Translations under genes and position numbers: made by a program
Notes under the pieces: model-generated
What the model was told of the DNA's origin: nothing
Database searches by the model: none
The model's input: only the letters and a program-made list of their open reading frames with translations
Shown: positions 13,211 to 24,918 of the stretch, piece after piece
How the letters are laid out: the number at the start of each line of letters is the position of its first letter
How positions within the stretch are numbered: the stretch's first letter is position 1
Assembly (NCBI GenBank): GCA_950295325.1
Contig: OX485808.1
Coordinates: 20,854,527-20,918,526 of the forward strand
From: Polytrichum commune
Taxonomy: Eukaryota; Streptophyta; Polytrichopsida; Polytrichales; Polytrichaceae
Direction: 5' to 3'
DNA length: 64,000 nt

Positions 13211-13547
13211 TGTTTTCGTGGAATCAGTTCTTCAGCCCATCTCCATCTCTCCAATTTCTTCCCTCGTTCTTCCAGCATCAACTCATTGAAGACACTACTC
13301 ACAAATTCGCGACATGTGAGCTTACTCTTTCCCAAGATCTTAGCAAGCTAGAGCAACAAGTGGCTGCACTTGAAGGTCATAAATAAATTTCCCCTCTCGT
13401 TCTGAAGATCAAATTCGTACAGGACATACATCGGCACAATTAAACCAGCATCAAATACCACCAGCACCAGGTCTGATCACTCGAGACCTCTATTGCTCAA
13501 GTTCCAGAACTGCTGACAGAGAAGACTCTTGCCAAGATAAGGACGCC

Positions 13548-15734
13548 ATGGGTTCAGACATTGCAATGGGTGACTTCACCACGACCTCCAAAACCAGCCT
13601 GCAGACAAAATGTGATCAAGTAGTGAAGGATTGTAGCTCTCAACTCTGGAGTTCCGGATCAGACCCTCTGAATTGGGGGCGAGCAGCAGCCGCCATGCGG
13701 TGCAGTCACTTGGAGGAAGTGAAGGAGATGGTTTCCACGTACCAGAAGTCCGTCCAGGTGGCCATCGAGGGAGTCCATCTGACAGTAGGTCAGGTGACCG
13801 CAGTGGCTCGCAGACCGGGAGTGAAAGTGTTGTTGGATGCTGAAAATGCCAAGAGCAGGGTGGACGAGAGCTCGGACTGGGTTCTGAAGAAGATCATGAA
13901 CGGAGGCGACATATACGGGGTGACGACAGGATTCGGAGCCACTTCCCATCGCCGCACCCAGCAAGGGGTGGAGCTCCAAAGAGAACTCATCAGGTTTTTG
14001 AACGCCGGGGTGGTGGGGAAGGACAACGCCCTCCCTGCATCCACGACCAGAGCGGCCATGCTGGTGCGCACGAACACGCTGATGCAAGGGTACTCGGGAA
14101 TTCGATGGGAGATTTTGGAGGCAATGGAGAAGCTCTTGAACTCGCACGTGACTCCCAAGCTGCCGTTGCGAGGGACGGTCACCGCTTCGGGGGACCTCGT
14201 CCCGTTGTCGTACATCGCGGGTCTCCTGACCGCGAGACCGAACTCTAGAGCCGTGACCGAGGACGGCGAGGAGGTTTGGGGCCTGGAAGCCCTCCGAAGG
14301 GCCGGCATTGAGGAGCCCTTTGAGCTCCAGCCCAAAGAAGGACTGGCACTGGTAAACGGCACGGCGGTGGGTTCGGCATTGGCCTCCACCGTGTGCTTCG
14401 ACGCCAACATTCTCGCCCTTTTGGCAGAAGTCCTTTCGGCGTTGTTCTGCGAGGTCATGCAAGGGAAGCCGGAGTTCGCCGACCCCCTGACGCACAAGCT
14501 GAAGCACCACCCGGGGCAGATGGAGGCCGCGGCCATCATGGAGTGGGTTCTGGACGGCAGCGCGTACGTGAAGGCGGCGGCCAAGCTGCACGAGACGGAC
14601 CCGTTGAAGAAGCCGAAGCAGGACAGGTACGCGCTGCGGACTTCCCCGCAATGGCTGGGTCCCCAGCTGGAGGTGATCCGAAACGCGACGCACGCCATCG
14701 AGAGGGAGATCAACTCCGTGAACGACAACCCCATCATCGACGCCGCCGGCGACAGGGCCCTCCACGGCGGGAACTTCCAAGGGACGCCCATCGGAGTGTC
14801 GATGGACAACCTGCGGCTAGCCGTGGCGGCAATCGGGAAACTGATGTTCGCGCAATTCTCCGAGCTGGTGAACGACTACTACAACAACGGGTTGCCTTCG
14901 AACTTGAGCGGAGGGCCCGATCCCAGTCTGGACTACGGCATGAAGGGGGCGGAGATCGCCATGGCGTCGTACCTGTCGGAATTGAACTACTTGGCCAATC
15001 CGGTGACCACCCACGTCCAAAGCGCGGAGCAACACAACCAGGACGTGAATTCGTTGGGGCTGGTGTCCGCGAGGAAGACGGAGGAATCCGTGGAGATTTT
15101 GAAGCTGATGAGCTCCACCTTCCTGGTGGGTCTGTGCCAGGCCGTGGATCTTCGTCACGTGGAGGAGACGATGCAGAGCGCGGTGAAGAAGGTGGTGGCC
15201 CAGGTTGCGAAGAAAACGCTGTTCATGGGCGAAGACGGGTTGCTCCTTCCCTCTCGGTTTTGCGAGAAGGACCTCCTGCTCGTGGTGGAGCGCCAACCCG
15301 TGTTCAGCTACATCGACGACGCGACCAACCGTAGCTACCCTCTGATGCAGCAATTGAGAGAGGCTCTGGTCGGCCACGCCCTGAAGGAATCCGACTTCAC
15401 ACGATCGAACTCGATCGTCCAGAGGATCCCGATCTTCGAGAAGGAACTGACGGAGCAGCTGGAAAGGGTCGTGTCCATCGTTCGTGAAGCATACGACAAC
15501 AAGGGACTCTCCTCCGTGCCGAACACGATCGAGCAATGCAGGAGCTACCCTTTGTACAAGTTTGTGCGGTCGGAGCTGGGGACGCAGCTGCTATCGGGGT
15601 TGCGGGACGTGTCTCCTGGGCAAGAGATCGAGAAGGTGTTCGATGCCATTTCGGAAGGCAAATTGGTGGCCCCGCTCCTTCAGTGTGTAGAAGGTTGGAC
15701 CGGCGCACCTGGACCCTTCCAGAAATCTTCGTAG
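13548..15734 (+). CDS. PAL: Phenylalanine ammonia-lyase, copy 2 (intronless)
   Basis: A full-length 728-residue PAL with every landmark of copy 1 intact: Tyr123, the Ala213-Ser214-Gly215 MIO triad, Phe150 selectivity residue, NDNP and [12 protein letters not shown]. By eye it differs from copy 1 at only ten CDS bases, three of them amino-acid changing: Ser5Ile, Glu70Gln and Pro643Ser. None touches an active-site motif, so the same reaction is expected. It is intronless, starts at ATG in GCCATGG context and stops with TAG. Its upstream region is much more diverged from copy 1 than its CDS, which suggests different expression of nearly identical enzymes. Shared flanks and same orientation make this a tandem duplication. 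Confidence 0.97.
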   Translation: MGSDIAMGDFTTTSKTSLQTKCDQVVKDCSSQLWSSGSDPLNWGRAAAAMRCSHLEEVKEMVSTYQKSVQVAIEGVHLTVGQVTAVARRPGVKVLLDAENAKSRVDESSDWVLKKIMNGGDIYGVTTGFGATSHRRTQQGVELQRELIRFLNAGVVGKDNALPASTTRAAMLVRTNTLMQGYSGIRWEILEAMEKLLNSHVTPKLPLRGTVTASGDLVPLSYIAGLLTARPNSRAVTEDGEEVWGLEALRRAGIEEPFELQPKEGLALVNGTAVGSALASTVCFDANILALLAEVLSALFCEVMQGKPEFADPLTHKLKHHPGQMEAAAIMEWVLDGSAYVKAAAKLHETDPLKKPKQDRYALRTSPQWLGPQLEVIRNATHAIEREINSVNDNPIIDAAGDRALHGGNFQGTPIGVSMDNLRLAVAAIGKLMFAQFSELVNDYYNNGLPSNLSGGPDPSLDYGMKGAEIAMASYLSELNYLANPVTTHVQSAEQHNQDVNSLGLVSARKTEESVEILKLMSSTFLVGLCQAVDLRHVEETMQSAVKKVVAQVAKKTLFMGEDGLLLPSRFCEKDLLLVVERQPVFSYIDDATNRSYPLMQQLREALVGHALKESDFTRSNSIVQRIPIFEKELTEQLERVVSIVREAYDNKGLSSVPNTIEQCRSYPLYKFVRSELGTQLLSGLRDVSPGQEIEKVFDAISEGKLVAPLLQCVEGWTGAPGPFQKSS

Positions 15735-16148
15735 TGCTATAACTCTAGAGTGTCGACATGCTCCTCTCGAAAGCAGGTGTGGAGGCAGATAGTTGAAAGA
15801 CAGATAATGTTAGCATGGATCCGATGCCATTGCATTGCACTCCTGCACATTCATTGCACGTAGGTAGATGACAACGTTGATAGCTAAGCATTCAGTTTTG
15901 ATGTTTCCATGGACGATTTGGGAGGCCTTTTAATCGGGCATTCATTTACAGCCGGTATGGGTTGCGGTTTACTTCAGTAGCTGATAAGAATTATTTGTTA
16001 GCTAAAACGAAACTCCAATCACCACTTAACCCTGTATTGGGAGGTGATCATATGTTACACCCAATTCCACATTGGAATAATTATCCCAACTTCTTGACCA
16101 TCAAGTATAAGTCGAGATTTTCCCACACTGATGAGAACTCTGTGCACT
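15735..16148 (+). other. PAL copy 2 3' flank, shared with copy 1
   Basis: Homologous to 5276-5690. Differences are concentrated in the middle third (for example around 15930-16015). Similarity fades past the shared TGTGCACTGATTGC at about 16140-16153. Confidence 0.7.
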
Positions 16149-16950
16149 GATTGCGATTGCCACCAATGTGGCTTCTTTCCATGCATCTGTGGAACATTCT
16201 CATTGTCACCCTTATAAATTGAGTCAAACTATTGGAGCAATATGCATCCAATTAGGCCATTGCGTTCCACACAATGCAGAATGCATCATGTTTGTACAGT
16301 AACTTTAAAGTTGCCATTCTGGCAAATCGTACTTGTCAAGCTTCTATTGCAAGAAGCCAATGTTTGTGCGGCCACTATGATTTGGGCACTTTATAAAACT
16401 TAAAGAAGTTCATTACAATCTACAGTGAAGTCATGCTCCTTGCACATATTGTCCAATCCACTATCACTTCGAGGGAGGAGCTCCTTATCTAAAAAGATCA
16501 GAAACATCTGCATTACACGAAACATTTGTTCTGCAAATACTTTCAAGGATTTTGATATAATTGTTATGGTAAGTTTATCGCAGACAGGGGATAGCCCTCT
16601 TTGGAACACAAGTCTAATTGTAACTTCAGATCTAATCAGGAGACATGCTTTCTTGTCTGACAAGTTGGAGGATCTCAAGTTGTAGAGTGGTATAAGTTAA
16701 GAAAATTATGTGACTGAAGCAATTAGCTTCACATGAATCAGGCCTTCAAGAGCTACAACGTGTTTCTCAGACCGTCTTAAGTGAACCTACAAATTAGCTG
16801 ATCGCACTAGATGTGCCCCACTACTTAATGAACCTTCACAGTTGAATACATATGATTATGAATTTTCTCGTCCACCTTCCTGGCAAGTTTTTGTAGGGTT
16901 CGAAACCCTAGAGTCAGTCGCAAAACAGTGGTATGAAAGATTAAAGATTC
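16149..16950. other. Intergenic, no supported gene
   Basis: Weak downstream similarity to the PAL copy 1 flank up to about 16390, then unassigned sequence. Overlapping frames at 16400-16685 show no protein features. Confidence 0.35.
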
Positions 16951-17147
16951 TCATTCTGCTTTTTCAGTGGATTTGTGAATGAGCGTCCAGTGCCTGCTGT
17001 TTGAACTTGACCGCACCCAGTATTTGCAAGAGATTGGCTCAGACAAAAAGTGCACATGATGGGTTTCGCGCTTCTTGGTGATTTCTGACAATGGGTTCCC
17101 CGCAAGTGCAACACGAAAAGTTTCTTCCGCGTCTGGGTTACTGAAGC
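16951..17147 (-). CDS. Candidate last exon of the 18.4 kb minus-strand gene
   Basis: On the minus strand a CAG acceptor at 17150-17148 opens a 197-base frame ending in TGA at 16951. Its phase completes the codon left open by exon 1 (18449-18122): A plus GC gives Ser, then about 64 residues beginning FSNPDAEETFRVALAG. The implied intron is 974 bp. The acceptor lacks a good pyrimidine tract, a phase match has a one-in-three chance, and I do not recognise the peptide. This is a hypothesis only. Confidence 0.2.
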
Positions 17148-18121
17148 CTGTTTTATGGACATATTTCATCTGATCCTCAAGCCACAACAAACCTGTCCCC
17201 CACATCTCATAACGATGCTTATAATGTTAGGGTCATGGTTCCGCGCAAATGGAATAATTTTAGGTTTTCCAGATAACCTAAGAAGTATTCCATTTGGCCA
17301 CGCTCCTTAATCTGAATCTTATTAGATGGGAGAAGAGAAGGCAGCATTAAGATGTTGGTGTTGACTATTGAACTTGCCACTTGACTTTGAACTAGGTAGT
17401 AAATGCGAAGAGCCCTCCCACAGGCTGTGGTAGACGTCCAACCTACCGAGGTAAGTATTGAGTGCCTCCTACAGCTGATGGCAGGGACGAAAGACTCTAT
17501 TATCCGATGTAGTGATCAGGCCATGGCAACGTCGTCAATTTTTAGGTGATAACGTGCCTCCTCGCATCCAATGAGGAATAGAAATAGCAGCAAAATCCCT
17601 AGACATTCATGCATGCCGCCACAAGCAAAGACCTTCATTCTTGAAATATATTCTTTATATTAGGTATAAAGTACTAGATATTGTACACGAGGAATCCTAA
17701 CTGCGAGTTGTAGCAAGACGTCCTTGTGCTACATATTCAGTTGTTGGAGTGAGGAGGTAGGTGCATGAGGACGCCTTGCTATAGCCCATAGCAGGATGAC
17801 ACGGTTACAATATCGAGTGTAACGCTAACCATGTCGCGAGGACAATTTGCTACAGTTATATTCGTTCTCGTGTCCAATGAAGACACGACACGTTGCCAAG
17901 ATCTGAGATGGTGAGCACTACGTTATCATGTTCATCTTGAAAACCTTGCCCACGCTTGGAGAATATGAGATTGAATTTTATGTCCATTGAATGTTATCCA
18001 GAGCTCAATGGACACAAATTTCTGACACAGTGAAGATGCAATGATTTCTATCAATATGATGAGTGACACAATTATTAGGTCATTCGAAAACAGCTGAAGG
18101 GGAGAGGGGAGAGGGACATAC
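17148..18121. other. Possible intron or intergenic stretch
   Basis: No coding feature seen. It would be the intron of the minus-strand gene if the downstream exon is real. Confidence 0.25.
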
Positions 18122-18449
18122 TCTCAGCGAGGAAGTCGAGTTTCTCCAGCTGCTTCTTGTTCAAATCCACCCAGAACTGGAGCAGTTTCCTGTTGATGAG
18201 CTTGAGTTGCAGCAAGCTGTCAATGGAGAGAGACGTCAATGGCCGGCCGATGCGTGCATAGTGTAATTTCCTGTCAAGCTCGGGTGTGGCAGCTTCAATG
18301 TTGTCAATCTGCGAGGTAATGAAATCGACTCGCTCACCCACCTGTGTGAGCTCCTCCCTCAGCTTGCGGACATAATCTGATGCCAAGCTTGTTGTTCTCT
18401 TGAGTGTCAGTGCCTTCTCCTCCTCCTCAGGCTCCTGATCGGTCGCCAT
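18122..18449 (-). CDS. First exon of an unrecognised coiled-coil protein gene
   Basis: The minus-strand ATG at 18449 opens a clean frame of about 109 codons. It has an acidic N-terminus (MATDQEPEEEEK), then a helical heptad-like stretch (SDYVRKLREELTQVGERVDF and onward), then LQLKLINRKLLQFWVDLNKK. A strong donor, GAG A|GTATGT, ends the exon at 18122. Without splicing the frame runs on to a stop at 18075 through a low-quality tail. The composition (Leu/Glu/Lys/Arg-rich amphipathic helices, no signal peptide or membrane segment) fits a cytosolic coiled-coil subunit of a complex. I do not recognise the family. The start-codon region and leader are repeated four times upstream, which supports transcription of this locus but not a function. 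Confidence 0.5.
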
Positions 18450-19550
18450 TTTTCATGATTGACAAACAGTACCTAATTCCACCTAAACATGTCCAACAAG
18501 CATGCCATCTCTCAAGCTCAATGCCGATCATGCGAGGCAATCAAACCGCATATTCTGGGGCTATATTGACCGAGCTGGCACACAAACCTACATAACCCAG
18601 TTTTCTTTTCTTTTAAAAATAAATAAATCTTAATCAACAAATCCTACAATCAATAAAGAACAGAAGAGCAATCTCTCGTGACAGTTATGATGATGGCTCT
18701 CTTGCATTTGAAGTGCTAATTTTCTCCACCTCCTCATCCCTGGTCGCCATTTTTAACGATTGACAATATTACCTGATTCTATCTACACACGTCCAAGAAG
18801 TATGGCATCTCTCAAGCTCAATGCCGATCATGTGAACCAATCAATCTGCACATTCTGGGGTTTTATTGACCGAGCTGGCACACAAACCTACATGACCAGC
18901 TCTTTTTATTATCAACAAATCCTACAAGAGGACAAGAGCAATCTCTAGTGACAGTTATGCTGATTATACTCTTGCAATTCAAGTGCTAATTTTCTCTCCT
19001 CCTGATCCTCAGTTGCTATTCTTCACGGTTGACAAATAAACTAATTTTTATTAAGCATGTCCAAGAAGCATGCAGCCATCTCTCAAGCTAAATGCCGATC
19101 ATTTGAAGCAATCAATCAACATATTTTGGGGTTAAATCGACCGAGCTGGCACACAAACCTACATAACCCAGCTCTTTTTATTATCAACAAATCCTACAAG
19201 AACACAAAGAGCAATCTCTAGTGACAGTTATGCTAATGGTTCTCTCGCAATTGAAGTGCTAATTCTCTCTCCTCCTGATCCTCGGTTGCCATTCTTCATG
19301 ATTGACAAAAAACTAATTTTAATTCAACATGTCCAACAAGAAGCATGCTGCCATCTCTCAAGCTGAATGCCGATCATTTGAAGCAATCAATCCACATATC
19401 GTGGGGTTAAATCGACCGAGCTGGCACACAAACCTGCATAACCCATTTTAGTTTATTTATCAACAAACCCTACAACAACAGAAATAGAGCAATCTCTATT
19501 GACAGTTACGATGATTTTTCTCTTGCATTTCAAGAGATGTATTCAAGCTG
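18430..19550 (-). repeat. Four tandem copies of the leader and start region of the minus-strand gene
   Basis: Units of roughly 265-300 bp begin near 18439, 18741, 19007 and 19284 and share ATGCCGATCAT, GACCGAGCTGGCACACAAACC, GAGCAATCTCT and GACAGTTA. On the minus strand each unit brings a copy of the gene's beginning. The functional ATGGCGACC lies in the copy nearest the gene (18449). The second copy keeps ATGGCGACC and the fourth ATGGCAACC, each opening a frame of about 20 codons; the third is mutated to ATAGCAACT. The fourth unit still encodes MATEDQEE, close to the real MATDQEPEEEE, so the start of exon 1 was duplicated along with the leader. Confidence 0.8.
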
Positions 19551-19973
19551 GAAGAAACTCACCCGTTTCAAACTCGGTGGGTTCAAACTTCGTGCTGCCT
19601 TGTCACTTAACCTTCACCGACATCTTGAACCCTACAACAACACCGTCCTTCAAAACTTCCAATAATCTGCTCTGAACCTTACAATCACCACTCCACTGGG
19701 TTATTATTACGTCTCCCAATTTTTCTGGTAATCACTTGCCTGCCATCCCGGATATGCGGATTAAGGTTTAGCAGATTAGGGTTAGCAACTAATTAAATTA
19801 AGTTAGAGAGTACTCTTGGAGGTTGGTAACCAATAGCCAAGTTATGCTCCGAGGCCAGCGCATGCAGACCCTCCGATCTCGCCACTGGGACAATCCCCGC
19901 CGTTGGAATCTGGAGTGCGCCCATCATGGGGGTATCAATACATGCAATTGGAACGTCCAGGCCGGCTAAGGAT

Positions 19974-20221
19974 GGCTGGGGATTCGTGGCACTCACTAAA
20001 AATCATCCATCCAAGATATCGTGGATGAAGTGGCTCCAATAAAAAAAGCCCCCCTATGGGGTTGAGGGCCGATTCATTCGAATGTGACGTCACTAGACTA
20101 ACTCGGGGCCTTTGACTTTATTTTCGGAATCAAATTGCCCAAAAATAGCCATTTAGATGATTCCTGTGTTTTTTTCATCCGCACGGATGATTTTTAGTGA
20201 GTGCCACGAATCCCCGGCCGC
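19974..20221. mobile_element. Foldback/MITE with about 40 bp inverted ends
   Basis: GGGGATTCGTGGCACTCACT followed by AAAAATCATCC at the left recurs inverted at the right (GGATGATTTTTAGTGAGTGC followed by CACGAATCCCC). The whole is about 250 bp, with no open frame. No clean target duplication seen. Confidence 0.65.
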
Positions 20222-20233
20222 TAAGGATTTGTG

Positions 20234-20443
20234 TGGCGTCTATGTAAACTCATCCATTGCAAAGGTGAATTATATTATAACATGTAAATGACTATTTGAA
20301 GAAGATCTGATTTCATAAGCAGAGTCATAGACCCCGAATTAGTTTAGTGGAGTCAATTGGGATGAATCGGTCCTCAATCTTGTAGGGGATTTTTAATACT
20401 GGAGCCCCTTCATCCACAATGGATGAGTTTACACAGACACCGT
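20234..20443. mobile_element. Second short inverted-repeat element
   Basis: TCTATGTAAACTCATCCATTG at the left matches the reverse complement of CAATGGATGAGTTTACACAG at the right, about 210 bp end to end, immediately next to the previous foldback. Both share CATCC words and could be sub-parts of one compound element. Confidence 0.55.
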
Positions 20444-21363
20444 GAACCCCAAGTTGTCAAGACCAGTGTTGGTATGATACATAGGTGAATGCATGTGTAT
20501 TACTATTCAACATCGATGATGGCATCGAAGAACCTCTCCGTAGATATCAAAATCGTAATATCGGTCACATGTCGATCTTTGGTGGGTATGTCAAGACAAG
20601 ATAGTCTTTGTAAATTCGAGAACTTAATGTTTGGGTCAAGACCATTCTAAACCATTTTCATATTTTGCCTCGATATGAAGGCTTTTTCATGGTATGTACT
20701 AGACCCCGGATGGTGTCGAAAACAAAAAAAAATTGTATTGTTAAAACATCCATATCTTACTAGAATCACAAAAATATAAAATCCTTTATTTAGATATCCA
20801 AATGGTATAAAAAAAAAACAATACTGGACCAACACTAGTCAAGACAACATAATGTTACATCATATTGAACATCACCTCTACAAATGCTATTGAGTGTAAA
20901 CTTCATGTGATGTTTGGTTTAACACATTGAGTACCAAAAGGTTAGTTTCACCAAAAGGTTAGTATCAAAAGATGTTTTTGAATTCTTGTGTGCTGCAAGG
21001 GTTATAAAACAAAACTCAACTATAACAAATTATAACACCTCTTGTTGCATTAGAATACATTTGAGTAATTAAAACGTATACCATATAATATGGAAGTTGC
21101 CTACCGAGGATTACTCGCAACAAACAAAGGACAAGAGTAGGAGAAATCCGGAGAATAGATGTTCAACATATGATGACATTTATCGCTAATTAAAATATAT
21201 TTCTTTATTTTTAAAACTAATTATTAAAAATAAAAATAAAAAATAAACCTCATTTTCATTGTCGAAGTAGTGTCGTGATGTCTTCGGTGTTCAAGAACAT
21301 ATCACATTAACTTGGAGAGGGGTGGAGATTCCTCACGAAAATCAGAGAGGGATTGGATGCTGC
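20444..21363. other. Intergenic, no supported gene
   Basis: AT-rich DNA without recognisable genes or clear terminal repeats. Confidence 0.35.
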
Positions 21364-21590
21364 TACACTATTTTGTCTAATTAGTGTGGGTTACCATTTG
21401 GAGTTACGCATTGCTATAACACTTTATTGAGAGTATCATTTTTTTGTATATCCAGATAACATAATAGTTAGTATCCACACAACAGAATATGATATAACTT
21501 GGTTGGTAAAAGTAGGTATTTTTTAGGTAAGAAGTTATTGCAACATGTAACTCCAAATGATGACCCACACTAATTAGAAAAAATAGTGTA
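21364..21590. mobile_element. 227 bp MITE with TACACTATTT ends and ATTTGGAGTTACGC subterminus
   Basis: Inverted ends TACACTATTTTGTCTAATTA and GTGTGGGTTACC at the left match the right-end reverse complement with one or two differences. The subterminal word ATTTGGAGTTACGCATTGC is shared with elements at 39.8, 41.3 and 51.1 kb, making one extended family. The interior is AT-rich with no frame. Confidence 0.75.
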
Positions 21591-22283
21591 CCATTTCATG
21601 TAACCATGACATCGATTCGACCAATATCTTCACTTGCCAAACTCATTGTTGATATACCAATTTCTCTTATTTATATTAAGTAGTTACACAAGTATATATC
21701 TTACTCTATTTTAGAATGATGAGCAGTGCAATGTTGGACCTACTACACGTGATAAAGCTTTGCACCATCTAGAGTAAACCGATCGAAATCTTATGTCAAT
21801 GAGTCCAAGACACGAGCCTTGAAGTGGTTGGGACCCTTAATTTGCTTCTTTGTTACAAAATCAACTATCTAAGGAAAGTCACAATGTTAGTGATCTTGTA
21901 TTTTTGGTTTTTTCCACCAAATTTTTCAACTTATACTTTTAGCCAATCGCATCAAAAAGATAAAGTGGTTTTGATATAAATTTAATTATTTAATTATTTA
22001 ATGAAGGAAAACTCTTGTAAATTGATTTGATGCAGACCCAAGATAAAGATCCGTATTCCAACCGCACGGATATGATTCAAAATTAACTCTCTAAAACGTT
22101 CTCTTGTATGACAACACAAAATAAAGTTTCTAAATCAAAATTTATAGCACAAATTTGATTCAAGCCAAAAAAAAAACCAACCTGGTTTTTAGGGGTTAAG
22201 TGGCTTAACAACATAGTTCAAACCAAATGTTGGTATCTCCATCAATCATTTGGCCATCCCACCTCCAAACATAGATGCAGTAA
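21591..22283. other. Intergenic, no supported gene
   Basis: AT-rich, no gene or clear repeat recognised. Confidence 0.35.
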
Positions 22284-22854
22284 AAGCCGTTTTACACTAT
22301 GGTTGTCGAAGTCGAGAGGTTGTGGGATTGAGTGGCCAAACTTTGTTGAGAGTCCAAAGAAATGGGCTGAAAATAGCCAATAAAATATAGTAAGTGGAGC
22401 CTTTAGCCGGGCATAGTGCGAAGCCTCCTAAGGCCAAGCCCAAAGTCCAAACCTTTGGCCATGAACTCCCACGGCCTCTCGACTTGGACAACCATAATGT
22501 GAAGCCTCCAAAGGTCAAGCCCAAAGTCCAAACCCAAAGGAGCATCCCACTTCATTCCTTGCCCAAAAGAACCCTTCCAATCTAACGGCCAATATCTTGT
22601 CAATGATTGATTTTTTTTAATGAAAAAAAAAAACCGACAACCTCTTGACCATAATTTGGGTTTCCATTCCTGTGTGACCCAAACTTCCTTCGAGAGTCCG
22701 TCGCCTTCTTCAGAGAATAATCATTTTAAATTGCAATGGCCTTTGGACTTTGGCCTTAATGTAAAGGGTCGAGAGGCCGAACTCTTGGTTTCTTGCAATA
22801 ATATTGATGGAAATCAACAGCCTCTTGACCTTCGGCCATAGTGTGAAGCACCCC
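22284..22854. mobile_element. TIR element, TAA target duplication, GTCGAGAGG subterminus
   Basis: TAA flanks both ends (22281-22283 and 22855-22857). The left end is AAGCCGTTTTACACTATGG followed by TTGTCGAAGTCGAGAGG; the right end reads inverted as GGGGTGCTTCACACTATGG followed by CCGAAGGTCAAGAGG. Several internal copies of the subterminal word (CCTCTCGAC, GGCCATAGTGTGAAGC-like) make it an array of TIR-like words. It shares a long interior (about 22390-22560) with the next element. Confidence 0.75.
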
Positions 22855-22857
22855 TAA

Positions 22858-23235
22858 GTCAATAGGAAAACGGCCAATTGAAACCACCATTAGTTTCAGC
22901 GATCGGCTCATACATGCCTAAAGCAGTGCCCGGGAAGTTTTTGGGCATAGTTGGTCAAGATCCTAAGTGATTCTAAATAAAGCCGGTTCCATGTTGACAT
23001 CTTCCGGTTTGGCTTTCATTCATCTGAGGTATATTCTTCCATAGATTCCTCTAAAATGACCGGTAATTCTCTGGAAGTCTCCAACTTCAACCGGTAATTT
23101 CTCAAACTCAACAAGTTCATCTGTAACTAACCGCCGGTTCTCCCCCAAGCCCTGGCCCAAAGCGACCAAAAATAAATTTGAAAACAAAGCTGGAGCATAA
23201 GTGAGGGCCAGGCCCTTTGATGAAGAAGCAAATAA
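22858..23235. repeat. Inter-element segment with a reversed CCGGTTGAGTTTGAG repeat
   Basis: Carries a minus-orientation partial copy (about 23030-23150) of a dispersed repeat recognisable by CCGGTTGAGTTTGAG, TAACCGGTTGAAG and TTACAGATGAAC. Other copies are near 25110-25270, 26645-26790, 47760-47970, 48180-48390 and 56390-56620, with shorter pieces near 51930 and 58305. No coding content. Family unknown. Confidence 0.6.
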
Positions 23236-23724
23236 GGGCCGCTTCACACTATGGCCGTCGAAGTCGAGAGGCCAAAGAAATGGGCTGAAAATAGCCAACA
23301 AAATATAGTAATTGGAGCCTTTGGCTAGGCATAGTGTGAAGTTTCTTAAGGCCAAGCCCGAAGTCCAAACCTTTGGCCATGAACTCCCACGGCCACTCAA
23401 CTTGAACAACCATAGTGTGAAGCCCCCAAAGGCCAAACCCAAAGTCCAAACCCAAAGGAGCATCCTGCTTCATTTCTTGCTCAAAACAACCCCTCCCATC
23501 TATGGCCTCATGTCAATGTTTGATTTTTTAATGAAAAAACACCGACGGCCTCTCGACCATAGTTTGGGGTTCCATTCCTGTCCGACCCAAACTTCCTTCG
23601 AGAGTCCGTCGCCTTGGTAAAAAAAGTAAGCTTTCTAAGTCGAGAGGCCGAACTCTTGGTTTCTTGCAATTGATTGATGGAAATCGACGGCCTCTCGAAC
23701 TTTGGCCATAGTGTGAAGCGCCCA
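23236..23724. mobile_element. TIR element, TAA target duplication, sibling of 22284-22854
   Basis: The left end is GGGCCGCTTCACACTATGG followed by CCGTCGAAGTCGAGAGG. The right end reads inverted as GGGCGCTTCACACTATGGCC followed by AAAGTTCGAGAGG. TAA flanks (23233-23235 and 23725-23727). It has the same interior word order as its sibling. Confidence 0.8.
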
Positions 23725-23738
23725 TAAGGGCCGGTTAA

Positions 23739-24843
23739 GGGATGGTTTACACTATGGACCATGAAGTCGGACCACGAAAGATGGCCATTGTCAATGGTCC
23801 AAGTTCATGGTCCAACTTCCGTGGTCCGACTTCATTAAAAAAATTAGTTTCGAGAGCCTCGGGGCCCTCACTAGGTGTAAACTGAATGTGGACCAAGAAG
23901 AATGGTCATGCACCAAAAAGTGAAGGTGTTGATTTTTGAAATACATGCCCAAAAAGGGCAACTTTGAAAAAAATTCAAGTTTGACCATTCTATTGTCTCC
24001 TCTTGGGCTTCACTTGTCTTCACTTCTTATTAAATGTGTCGAAGATGTGGCTTGCAAATCTTCTCAGAACAATTTTTACAAAAAAAATTGAGCGATTTAA
24101 TTTGTACATGTTCAATGTGATTTACATGTGACATGTACCTTGTGTTGTCACTACACTAAATAGGATATTTAGTGTTTGATTATATTTAATGTCGTTACCA
24201 CCCTACCTTGCTCAACAATAAAGTTCAATTCTTTGATGATGAGTGTTAGAAGATTTCCCATTGCAGTTCTTTTGACCACCCTAATCTACAGTCACTAAAC
24301 GACTACATATATATATTTTTTTGTTTTGCAACCGTTATTTTGTAATATACCATTGGAAAGGTATTTTTCAAGACCTTTCCAACAGTATATTACAAGCCCC
24401 CCCAATTCCAAACATTGCAGTTGGTAGAGCAAAAAAACAAATTTGCACTCAAATTCTTGAGTTGTAGATGTCCCACATTGTTTGGTGAAACACGTGGGAG
24501 CCGGTTTAAGGGGTAGGGCAAGTATTGGTATGTGTCATGGGCTAAGATATGATTAAGGCATATAAAGGGTAAATTCATTAAAAATTTGGCATTTCTCTAC
24601 CATGGGCCCTTGCCTTTTTCTACCAGACCACCTCTCTTGCCTCTCTCACCGCAAAACTTGTTGGACCATGTCAGTGCATTTATTAGGCCTTAAAAACTGT
24701 ATTTTGGGGGCCTCGACCTTCGTGGTCCCTTTGACATCTTTTCCCTAATGTTAACTGAAGTTGTCCCGGGACAACTTCACCAGCCAATCAACTGCTTTGC
24801 AAAGCCCTGGTCCAACTTCATGGTCCATAGTGTAAACCGGCCC
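23739..24843. mobile_element. 1.1 kb TIR element, TAA target duplication, GTCCGACTTC subterminus
   Basis: Left end GGGATGGTTTACACTATGG followed by ACCATGAAGTCGGACCACG. Right end reads inverted as GGGCCGGTTTACACTATGG followed by ACCATGAAGTTGGACC. TAA flanks (23736-23738 and 24844-24846). It starts 14 bp after the end of the previous element. No transposase seen. A 23-bp ACACTAAATA-type palindrome at 24153-24175 lies inside. Confidence 0.8.
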
Positions 24844-24918
24844 TAAGTGTGACACCTTGGAACCCTAATAAGTTAGAAGCCGGCCATGCACAAGAATCAA
24901 GGTGCAAAAGGTCTCCAC

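Noticed and set aside
16890-16915. tRNA-like GGGTTCGAAACCC
   Set aside because: A perfect small palindrome without an A box or cloverleaf arms at proper distance.
22297-23762. Several 60-150 codon frames with GLDFGLGL-type repeats
   Set aside because: They run through inverted tip arrays of two sibling MITEs in both directions, which creates look-alike frames.
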